Shown here piece after piece: positions 8,724 through 15,296 of a stretch of 64,000 nucleotides of DNA; within the stretch, counting starts at the first letter, position 1, and each line of letters begins with the position of its first letter. The stretch lies in contig MTLY02000003.1 of the NCBI GenBank assembly GCA_002011035.2, forward strand, positions 489,194 through 553,193. Direction: 5' to 3'. Source of the DNA: Candidatus Hecatella orcuttiae. GTDB taxonomy: Archaea; Thermoproteota; Bathyarchaeia; Hecatellales; Hecatellaceae. A model generated the notes under the pieces. It was not told where the DNA came from and searched no databases. It saw nothing but the letters and a program-made list of their open reading frames with translations. The position numbers and the translations under genes were made by a program.

Positions 8724-9425
8724 ATGTACCCGATGACACCCCAAAAATCCCTACCTTTCTTTATGGTAGCAGTGCTCATCGTCGCCGCAGCAGTTTTGCC
8801 TTTGGCTTTCGCCGCCCCCACGGTTGCCACGGATAAGGACACCTACGAGCCGGGGGACAGCCTTTCGGTGAGCGGTACAGCTGCGGCCAACGCTTTGGTG
8901 TCTCTTCAGCTGTTCGACCCCGACGGGGTTCGGGTGGCCATAGCCCAAGCGGAGGCCGACGCCGCCGGCGCCTACTCCGCCGCCAACATCTACACTTTCT
9001 CCGCCCAAGACCCCACAGGCACCTGGACGGTGAAAGCCTACGAAGGCGGCATAACCGCGGAGACTACCTTCCAACTGGTCTCCGAGATAACGCCCCCGGT
9101 AGAAGATAGAGTCGCCGAACTCGAAGCCCAAATCGCCGACCTCACCAGCCAACTGGAAGCCCTCCAAGCCGAACTCGCCGCCATCGAACTCCAACCAGGC
9201 CCTGAAGGTCCCCAAGGCCCTCCAGGCCCTGAAGGTCCCCAAGGCCCTCCAGGCCCAGCCGGCCCAGCCGGTCCAGCCGGCCCTGAAGGCCCACCGGGCC
9301 CACCGGGTCCTGCCGGCCCAGCCGGTCCAGCAGCACCCATGGGGCTGACCTACGGAGCCATCATCATCGCCATCATAGCCATAGCCCTCAGCGCCGCCAG
9401 CCTAGCCAGAAAACCCAAAGCCTAA
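8724..9425 (+). CDS. Collagen-like, coiled-coil, membrane-anchored stalk protein
   Basis: A 233-residue surface protein. An N-terminal signal/hydrophobic segment (residues 12-31) is followed by one Ig/MG2-like beta domain (about 33-120, starting [14 protein letters not shown]). A short coiled coil (about 126-157) leads into fifteen uninterrupted Gly-X-Y triplets (residues 159-203, mostly [12 protein letters not shown]). The protein ends in one membrane span (about 207-226) and a basic tail (ARKPKA). This suggests a trimer with a collagen-like rod holding a head domain above the membrane. It starts 16 nt after the S-layer stop, so it is likely co-transcribed and may act as the S-layer anchor, analogous to SlaB of Sulfolobales. 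The anchor role is inferred. Confidence 0.82.
   Translation: MYPMTPQKSLPFFMVAVLIVAAAVLPLAFAAPTVATDKDTYEPGDSLSVSGTAAANALVSLQLFDPDGVRVAIAQAEADAAGAYSAANIYTFSAQDPTGTWTVKAYEGGITAETTFQLVSEITPPVEDRVAELEAQIADLTSQLEALQAELAAIELQPGPEGPQGPPGPEGPQGPPGPAGPAGPAGPEGPPGPPGPAGPAGPAAPMGLTYGAIIIAIIAIALSAASLARKPKA
8772..9050 (+). repeat. Perfect 279-bp direct repeat, copy 1
   Basis: Base-for-base identical to 9606-9884 (offset 834). It covers the end of the signal peptide and the whole Ig-like head domain of the collagen-like protein. Sequence on both sides differs. Confidence 0.95.
9198..9332 (+). repeat. Gly-X-Y coding repeat (15 collagen triplets)
   Basis: Fifteen consecutive 9-nt units encoding Gly-Pro-Xaa triplets. 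The DNA is also internally repetitive, so the length may vary by slippage or recombination and may be prone to assembly collapse. Confidence 0.9.
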
Positions 9426-9536
9426 ACCCAAACCCAAAACCCCCCTTTTTATTTTTTTCAACACTTCCTCGGTTAAGGTAATATAACCTAGCAGATAGTA
9501 TAGTGGATCACATACAAGCTCACCTAGGTGAAATGA
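9426..9536 (+). promoter_or_regulatory. T-run, TATA-like box and SD between the stalk genes
   Basis: CCCCCC followed by a long T tract (about 9442-9459) could terminate the S-layer transcript. AATATAACC near 9480-9488 is a possible TATA box for the next gene. AGGTGA just before the TTG at 9537 is a plausible SD site. Confidence 0.4.
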
Positions 9537-10793
9537 TTGTTGAATAAAACCCTAGAAAAAACCCCCTCCCTTCACACCCTCTTGGCCGCCGGTATCCTAG
9601 CGGTTGTGCTCATCGTCGCCGCAGCAGTTTTGCCTTTGGCTTTCGCCGCCCCCACGGTTGCCACGGATAAGGACACCTACGAGCCGGGGGACAGCCTTTC
9701 GGTGAGCGGTACAGCTGCGGCCAACGCTTTGGTGTCTCTTCAGCTGTTCGACCCCGACGGGGTTCGGGTGGCCATAGCCCAAGCGGAGGCCGACGCCGCC
9801 GGCGCCTACTCCGCCGCCAACATCTACACTTTCTCCGCCCAAGACCCCACAGGCACCTGGACGGTGAAAGCCTACGAAGGCGGCGCCTTCGCCACCGCCA
9901 CCTTTACCCTCCGAGGAGTGGTGGACACCACGCCTCCAAGCCTAACCCTCAACTTCACGCCCCTCAAGGCCGTCTACGGCAAAGCTGACACCTTCACCAT
10001 CACCCTCACCGCCGACGAACCCCTCCAATCCGCCGTCATCCACGTCAACCAGCAGGGAGCTCCCCTAGTCATCGACGGAAAATGGGCTGCCTCCGTGGAA
10101 GCCGCGGCCTCCCCAGAAGACCCCGCCCGCTGGAGCGGAAGCTACACCATCATGGAAGGCTACGACGGCCCGGCTCAAGTCCACGCCGTAGGCATAGACC
10201 TAGCCGGAAACAAGGGTGAAGCCACCGCCACCTTCCAAGTCGACACCGTCGCCCCCCAGCTGACCGTCACCGCGCCCTCCGCCACCACCGAGGCCACCGT
10301 CACCGTCACCGGAACCGTCGACGACCCGGATATCACCGAGATAACCCTAACCTACGACGCTGCGGTTAAAACAGTCAGCGTGAGCGAGGGCTCCTGGAGC
10401 GCCACCATCACCCTCCCAGCCGCGGGAAGCTACACCGTCCAAGCCACAGCCGTTGACGCTGCGGGCAACGTGGGCTCATCCCCCGCTGTCTCCATTGTCT
10501 ACACTCCGCCCCCACCCCTAGAAGCCGAGGACATCATCGGCCCCATCCGCGCCGACATCTCCGATGTGAAAGGCGGCATCTCGGATGTGAAAGGCGGCAT
10601 CTCAGAGGTTAAGGGCAGCATCTCCGAAGTCAGAGGCAGCATCTCCGAGCTGAGGGATGAAACCCGAGCCCTCAGCACAGCTGTCTCCAGTCTCACCGTC
10701 TACGTCATGGTCGCCGTTGTGCTCTCCCTCGTCGCCGCAGTCGCCGCCATCATCTCCGTGGTAACCATCGCCCGCAAGGTCGTGCTCAAATAA
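9537..10793 (+). CDS. Ig-domain, heptad-repeat, membrane-anchored surface protein
   Basis: A 418-residue surface protein. It has a signal segment (about residues 12-38), then the same Ig-like head domain as the preceding protein (identical over the 279-bp repeat). Two further Ig/Big-like domains follow: about 125-235, with TPPSLTLNF, and about 237-330, ending VDAAGNVGSSP, a typical HYR/Ig-like ending. After a proline linker come five exact seven-residue repeats (ISDVKGG/ISEVKGS type, residues 340-374) forming a coiled-coil stalk, then a membrane span (about 388-412). TTG at 9537 is chosen for the AGGTGA upstream; the ATG at 9533 runs into a stop after four codons. It is likely a second S-layer anchor or accessory pilus-like stalk; the function is inferred. 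Confidence 0.82.
   Translation: MLNKTLEKTPSLHTLLAAGILAVVLIVAAAVLPLAFAAPTVATDKDTYEPGDSLSVSGTAAANALVSLQLFDPDGVRVAIAQAEADAAGAYSAANIYTFSAQDPTGTWTVKAYEGGAFATATFTLRGVVDTTPPSLTLNFTPLKAVYGKADTFTITLTADEPLQSAVIHVNQQGAPLVIDGKWAASVEAAASPEDPARWSGSYTIMEGYDGPAQVHAVGIDLAGNKGEATATFQVDTVAPQLTVTAPSATTEATVTVTGTVDDPDITEITLTYDAAVKTVSVSEGSWSATITLPAAGSYTVQATAVDAAGNVGSSPAVSIVYTPPPPLEAEDIIGPIRADISDVKGGISDVKGGISEVKGSISEVRGSISELRDETRALSTAVSSLTVYVMVAVVLSLVAAVAAIISVVTIARKVVLK
9606..9884 (+). repeat. Perfect 279-bp direct repeat, copy 2
   Basis: Second copy of the block at 8772-9050. Identity stops abruptly at both ends, as expected after recent gene conversion or segmental duplication. Confidence 0.95.
10554..10658 (+). 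repeat. Five 21-nt tandem repeats encoding coiled-coil heptads
   Basis: Five in-frame 21-nt units, the second nearly identical to the first, encode Ile-Ser-(Asp/Glu)-Val-Lys-Gly-Gly-like heptads. The regularity at DNA level suggests expansion by slippage. Confidence 0.9.
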
Positions 10794-10917
10794 GGAGGAA
10801 AGACATTCCCAGCCCTAAATTCCTACATCAAGACTGTGAACAACCCTTTTTTTCAGACCACCGCTTCCAGCGGAAACCTTTTAGCCTTCCCCTTCAGATA
10901 ACTAAACTCAGATAGGT

Positions 10918-11493
10918 TTGAACAGGAAACTTCTAGCAGCCCGCGAAGACTTGGTTAAAAAGATAGCTCAGATAGCCAAAAGAAAAAACCTAACTCTCTT
11001 CGCCTTCATCAACGAAACCTTGGAGCAGCTGCTGAAATCCGAAGAGAAAGGCGTCCCCCTGCCGCAGATAGTGGAAGAATACTTCATCCTCAAGACGGCG
11101 AAGGAAGCCGGCTTCAACCTAACGCCGGAAAGTCTTTTCCATGGGCTTCTGGAAAAAGTCTTCCAGAAGGACGATCGAGCCCTCCGCGAGGCTTGGAGGG
11201 ACATGGGAGGTTGGTTTGGGAAATACTTCAAAACCCTTTACTCCAATCAAGACTCTCTAAAGCTCATCGAGAAAGTCATGAGGACCATTCTGTGGGAGGC
11301 CTCGGATTTCTCCCTCACGAAGGACGGTGAGGAAGTTTACCTCCGATGCATAGGCTCCCGGTGTCCCGCCTCCCACACTCTGCTCCTCTCCGCTCTCCTA
11401 TCCGGCTTCATGGAAGCCTTCGACTACACGCCAGTTCGGAAGGACTTGGCCCGGGGGATAATATCCTTGACCTTCGTGAAAAGGAGGGAGTAA
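10918..11493 (+). CDS. RHH-like protein of unknown family, ESCRT-linked (copy 1)
   Basis: I do not recognise a named family. The 191-residue protein begins with about 45 residues that look like a ribbon-helix-helix fold (short strand, helix with KKIAQIAKRKN, then TLFAFINETLEQLL). A mixed domain follows, with WRDMGGWFGKYFKTL and ILWEASDF motifs and a beta-rich end. The next gene is a diverged paralogue with matching GLWYGKY and CFWEITE motifs, and a third relative sits at 38148-38663. Both copies lie directly before two ESCRT-III genes and CdvC on the same strand, suggesting a regulator or structural partner of that system. The start is TTG at 10918. Confidence 0.7.
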   Translation: MNRKLLAAREDLVKKIAQIAKRKNLTLFAFINETLEQLLKSEEKGVPLPQIVEEYFILKTAKEAGFNLTPESLFHGLLEKVFQKDDRALREAWRDMGGWFGKYFKTLYSNQDSLKLIEKVMRTILWEASDFSLTKDGEEVYLRCIGSRCPASHTLLLSALLSGFMEAFDYTPVRKDLARGIISLTFVKRRE

Positions 11494-11497
11494 AACC

Positions 11498-12115
11498 ACG
11501 ACTGCGCCTAAAAAAGACAAAAAATTCATAGCTGTGAGAAGCGACCTCCTTCACAAGGTTATCGAAATATCCAACCGTCGAGGCACAACTGTCTACGGCT
11601 TCGTTAACGAAATCTTCGAACAGGCTATCAAGGCTGATGAGCTTAACGCCACTCCAACCCAAGTGGTGGAATACTACAGCCTCATGGAGACCATGAAAAA
11701 GGCCGGCGCGGTGATCATCACCCTCGACATCCTAAACCATTGTATTGAGAAGCTTTCCCGCATAGACAAAGACCTGAGCAAGAAATGGTACACATCGGGT
11801 TTATGGTATGGAAAATACCTCTCAGCCAAATTTCAAGACCCCTTGGAAACCTTGAAAAAAATATTGACCACCTGCTTCTGGGAGATCACGGAGGTGGAGC
11901 TGATCCAGAAAGACGAGGAAAACCTCACCCTGCGAGTGTTAGCTCCCAACCACACGGAGGTTCACACAGAGCTACTCCTGAGATTCGTCGAAGGAATTGT
12001 GAACTCCCTAGACTACAAGGTTCAAAGGGAAGAACACTGGAAAGGCATCATCCTCTTAGACCTTCAGAAAAGAATCATGCCCGCGGACATGGAATTAGAG
12101 ATCGAAACCATATAA
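11498..12115 (+). CDS. RHH-like protein of unknown family, ESCRT-linked (copy 2)
   Basis: Paralogue of the preceding gene (about 205 aa). The strand-helix-helix start (KKFIAVRSDLLHKVIEISNRR) aligns with NRKLLAAREDLVKKIAQIAKRK of copy 1. The only canonical start, GTG at 11534, would remove the first strand and has no SD. GGAGGG at 11483-11488 lies 9 nt before an in-frame ACG at 11498, and a stop at 11477 closes the frame. I therefore place the start at ACG, with GTG 11534 as the conservative alternative. The C-terminal domain keeps GLWYGKY and CFWEITE. The role is unknown; the context is the Cdv cluster, with a TATA-like box and two CdvB genes downstream. Confidence 0.6.
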   Translation, partial: TTAPKKDKKFIAVRSDLLHKVIEISNRRGTTVYGFVNEIFEQAIKADELNATPTQVVEYYSLMETMKKAGAVIITLDILNHCIEKLSRIDKDLSKKWYTSGLWYGKYLSAKFQDPLETLKKILTTCFWEITEVELIQKDEENLTLRVLAPNHTEVHTELLLRFVEGIVNSLDYKVQREEHWKGIILLDLQKRIMPADMELEIETI

Positions 12116-12154
12116 CCCCTGCCGACGCCGGGGAATCCGCCCTTCAAAGGCCAA

Positions 12155-12165
12155 CTTTATATATT
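12155..12165 (+). promoter_or_regulatory. TATA-like box upstream of the ESCRT-III genes
   Basis: CTTTATATATT in the 190-nt gap before the first CdvB paralogue is a good archaeal TATA box. It would give a long leader of about 180 nt to the ATG at 12374. GTTAATACTTTTT near 12297 is a weaker second candidate. Confidence 0.4.
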
Positions 12166-12373
12166 CAGAGTCACGGAAAACGCTGATCGAAATGTACTTA
12201 AACTTCAAACCTCGCCGCAAAATAGACAGGAGTTGAGTTTTTCTTGTAAAAGCCCCTCTTCAACACGGCTTTTTTTAAGCATTTCATTTCTACAAGGTTA
12301 ATACTTTTTGGAGTTACCCTATTTAAGGTACTACGCTGGATTGAGTGCTCTATCTAAAGGTGAGCCGGGAAAA

Positions 12374-13021
12374 ATGTTCAAAAATTGGAGTAAACCAGAA
12401 GGCGGGTCGGTGTTCCGGCGGTTTGAAGAAAAGATTCACAAGGGTCCACCGCTCAAGGAAAAAATAGCGCAAACCATTTTCAGGCTTAAACTTCAGCAAA
12501 GAAAACTGGAAGAAGCCGCATCCAAGCTTCAGCGCCATGACCGTGAATTGTTCGAAAAATGCGTTGCCGCCGAGCTGGCCAAGGATGATGCCAGAGCCGC
12601 CATCTACGCCAACGAATGCGCCGAAGTGAGAAAAATGGCGAAGATAATCCTCCTCAGCCAGTTAGCCTTAGAGCAGGTAAGCCTGAGGCTGGAAACTGTC
12701 GAGGAATTTGGAGACGTCCTAACCCAGATGGCCCCGGTGAGCGATGTGGTCCACAGCCTCAAAGGACGTTTAGCTGGAGTGATCCCCGAGGTCTCCTACG
12801 AACTCGGCTCCATCGGCGAGATGCTCAACGGGATGATGGTTGAGGCTGGAGCTGCCTCCAACGTTTCATGGACACCTGAAGCAGCTGGAGAAGAGTCAAA
12901 AGCCATCCTCAACCAAGCGTCTCTTGTGGCTGAAGAGAGGATGAAGGAGAAATTCCCCGACCTCCCCGCCGTCGCTACTGCTCAACGTGAAGCCACAGAA
13001 GGAGAAAAGCCCCTCCGTTAA
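12374..13021 (+). CDS. cdvB: ESCRT-III (Snf7/CdvB) family protein, short paralogue
   Basis: Core-only ESCRT-III protein of about 215 residues. It has a basic helical start (PLKEKIAQTIFRLKLQQRKLEE) and the long helical hairpin with YANECAEVRKMAKI, typical of archaeal CdvB. The end carries KFPDLPAV, which resembles a proline-rich MIM2 motif that binds the MIT domain of CdvC/Vps4. It lacks the C-terminal winged helix found in the next gene. I chose ATG 12374 because GGTGAG lies 8 nt upstream and the length before PLKEK then matches the paralogue; an in-frame TTG at 12308 is the longer alternative. It should polymerise on membranes for scission. Confidence 0.85.
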   Translation: MFKNWSKPEGGSVFRRFEEKIHKGPPLKEKIAQTIFRLKLQQRKLEEAASKLQRHDRELFEKCVAAELAKDDARAAIYANECAEVRKMAKIILLSQLALEQVSLRLETVEEFGDVLTQMAPVSDVVHSLKGRLAGVIPEVSYELGSIGEMLNGMMVEAGAASNVSWTPEAAGEESKAILNQASLVAEERMKEKFPDLPAVATAQREATEGEKPLR

Positions 13022-13089
13022 GGTGTTCGACTTCCCGCAAGCAGAAATGGGTGAACCGTAGAAGAGTGAAGATGAGGGATTCTCTCTAA

Positions 13090-13974
13090 ATGTCCTTCCT
13101 TCGAAAGGTCCTCCCTTCCCTAAAGGCGGCGAAAGAAATGCACTTCACTAGAACACCTCTTAAAGAGAAGATCGCCCAAGCAGTCTACAGGCTGGAAACT
13201 CAGCTGAGCCGCTTAGAGCAGACCTCGGCGAAGCTTCAGCAAAGAGACCGGGAAATGTTCGAGAGATGCATAGGCGCCAAGGCCAACAACGACACAGCCC
13301 ACGCGGTGATCTACGCCAATGAATGTGTGGAAATCAGAAACATGGCTAAAATCGTTCTAAGCAGCCAGCTGGCCCTCGAGAAGGTTATCCTCAGACTTCA
13401 AACCATCGAGGAAGTAGGCGACGTCATGGTTCACATGGCCCCGGTGCTGAGCATCGTAAAGGAAACCCGGGGAAACCTGAAGGGAGTGATCCCCGAGGTC
13501 TCCCAAGAGCTTGATGAAATCAACATCTTCCTCAACAACACCTTCTTAGAGGTGGGGACCACCCCGGAGCACATGGCCAATTTAGAGGCTTCCTCCTCCG
13601 AAGCCAAGAAAGTCCTTGAAGAAGCAGCAACCATAGCCGAGCGGAAGGTGAAAGAAGAATACCCCAAGCTCCCCGAACCTCCCCTCACAGCCCCAGAACC
13701 CCCAAGCCCTGAAGCTGAAGCCCTAACCGTCGGAGGTTCTCCGGAGCCAGCACCCTTCGAGGAAGAGAAACCGGTGGAGGCAGCTGAGCCTCCTACCCCC
13801 ATCCAGGAAGTTCCCTTCGAACAGTTGAAAGAGCAAGTGTACGACTTCATAAGAGAATGCGGTGGAGAATTGAATCTAAGCCAGTGCGCTCAGGCTCTCA
13901 ACGCTGACATGGAATCTGTTCAGAAAGCCCTGGCTAAACTTGAGGAAGAGGGCCGAATTCGAGTTCAAACCTAG
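13090..13974 (+). CDS. cdvB: ESCRT-III/CdvB with C-terminal winged helix
   Basis: Second ESCRT-III paralogue (294 aa), clearly homologous to the preceding one (PLKEKIAQAVYRLETQLSRLEQ; IYANECVEIRNMAKIVL). After the helical core it has KEEYPKLPEPP, a MIM2-like motif, then a proline/glutamate-rich linker (about 195-245). A winged-helix domain (about 250-294, DFIRECGGELNLSQCAQAL ... LEEEGRIRV) ends the protein. In Crenarchaeota the CdvB winged helix binds CdvA at the membrane. No CdvA-like gene is in this window, so the recruiting partner here is unknown. It lies 29 nt before the Vps4 gene and is probably in the same operon. Confidence 0.9.
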   Translation: MSFLRKVLPSLKAAKEMHFTRTPLKEKIAQAVYRLETQLSRLEQTSAKLQQRDREMFERCIGAKANNDTAHAVIYANECVEIRNMAKIVLSSQLALEKVILRLQTIEEVGDVMVHMAPVLSIVKETRGNLKGVIPEVSQELDEINIFLNNTFLEVGTTPEHMANLEASSSEAKKVLEEAATIAERKVKEEYPKLPEPPLTAPEPPSPEAEALTVGGSPEPAPFEEEKPVEAAEPPTPIQEVPFEQLKEQVYDFIRECGGELNLSQCAQALNADMESVQKALAKLEEEGRIRVQT

Positions 13975-14003
13975 GCTGAAGCCTAGCGGGGGAACTGTTA
14001 GCG

Positions 14004-15140
14004 ATGAGCGCCCTCGAAGAACTGGAGCGCTACGCGGTTAAACATGCGTCTGAAGCCGTGCGGATGGACAGCCAAGGCGCCCGGGGAATGGCTGCCTCCG
14101 AGTATCAGCATGCCGTAGAAATTCTCCTTAAACTCTGCTCCCTCTACCCTAACGTTCCCCAGAACAGAATTTACATGAGCCGCATAGAAGCCTACAGGAA
14201 GAGGATCAAGGAGCTTCAAAAAGAGGGAGGGCAAGAGGAAAAAGCTGCGGAAGCCACAGCGGCAACCGGCCGCGTCGACTGTAAACTGAAGGAGAAACCT
14301 CGAGTTAAATGGGAGGACATTGCAAACCTAGAAAACGCCAAAAGAGCAATCCTCGAGGCTGTGGTCTACCCTGTTAAGAGGCCGGATTTGTTTCCCCTAG
14401 GCTGGCCTAAAGGCATCCTGCTCTTCGGGCCTCCTGGCTGCGGTAAAACCCTCATAGCCGCTGCCACGGCCAACGAAATCGACGCCAACTTTTACTGTGT
14501 GGACGCAGCGGCGATAATGTCCAAGTGGCTGGGGGAGTCGGAGAGAAACGTGGCTAAAATTTTTGAGGAAGCCAGAAGTTCATCCGCAAAGGGGAAGCCT
14601 TCTATCATTTTCGTCGACGAGATAGACTCCCTCATGGCCTACCGTTCAGAGGAAGTAGGCGGAGAGGCTAGGGCGCGAAACCAGTTCCTCAAAGAAATGG
14701 ACGGAATCCTCGACAAAAACCGAAACCTCTACGTCTACGTTTTCGGAGCCACCAACAAGCCTTGGGCTTTAGACGAGCCTTTTGTGAGGCGTTTCCAGAA
14801 GAGGATTTTCGTCCCCCTCCCAGACCATCATGCCCGCTTGGAAATGATCAAAATCTACGCTAGGGAGCTAAACCTAGCCCCGGAAGTTGACGTGGAGGAC
14901 TTGGCTAAAAGAATGGATGGCTTCAGCGGAAGCGACATCCGAGATCTCCTCCAATCAGCTCAGATAAAAGTGGTCAGAGAGTTCTTCGAAAACAACGGCT
15001 CCGCCTCCAACCCCCAAGCCAAGCCCAGAGCCATAACTTGGCATGATCTCCAAGAGGTTCTCTCAGAGCGAAAAACCAGCGTATCCCAAAACCTCCTCAA
15101 AGCCTACAGAGAATGGGACTCCGCTTTCAAAGCCCTCTAG
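14004..15140 (+). CDS. cdvC: CdvC/Vps4-type AAA ATPase
   Basis: AAA ATPase that disassembles ESCRT-III polymers. The 378 residues start with a three-helix MIT domain (about 1-75: ALEELERYAVKHASEAV ... YRKRIKEL). A linker and a Vps4-type AAA module follow: Walker A GPPGCGKT at 142-149, Walker B IIFVDEID at 201-208, and Arg-rich VRRFQKR for the arginine finger region. The C-terminal helix is typical of Vps4. The MIT domain should bind the MIM2-like motifs seen in both CdvB paralogues. ATG at 14004 follows the CdvB stop by 29 nt. The assignment is firm. Confidence 0.94.
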   Translation: MSALEELERYAVKHASEAVRMDSQGARGMAASEYQHAVEILLKLCSLYPNVPQNRIYMSRIEAYRKRIKELQKEGGQEEKAAEATAATGRVDCKLKEKPRVKWEDIANLENAKRAILEAVVYPVKRPDLFPLGWPKGILLFGPPGCGKTLIAAATANEIDANFYCVDAAAIMSKWLGESERNVAKIFEEARSSSAKGKPSIIFVDEIDSLMAYRSEEVGGEARARNQFLKEMDGILDKNRNLYVYVFGATNKPWALDEPFVRRFQKRIFVPLPDHHARLEMIKIYARELNLAPEVDVEDLAKRMDGFSGSDIRDLLQSAQIKVVREFFENNGSASNPQAKPRAITWHDLQEVLSERKTSVSQNLLKAYREWDSAFKAL

Positions 15141-15296
15141 CCGGTTTTGCCGAGCCTTTCTTTCTAACTTTTTCAGCCGGAAAGCTTAAGTCACACGTTT
15201 CAGGTAGAGGGCTATTTGCATGAAGATAAGCGGAAAAACTAAATACGTATTGCCCCTCTTTTGAATAATCAAATAAAGGAGGAGTGTAGCTAAAAA
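15141..15296 (+). promoter_or_regulatory. Leader of the CrtI-like gene with distant SD
   Basis: The gap contains AT-rich sequence and AAAGGAGGAG at about 15275-15284. That strong SD lies 13-14 nt before the ATG at 15297, a looser spacing than elsewhere in the window. Confidence 0.4.

Noticed and set aside
8751-9242. Long minus-strand frames opposite the collagen-like and S-layer genes
   Set aside because: These are shadows of GC-rich, biased codons; the plus-strand reading gives signal peptides, domains and anchors.
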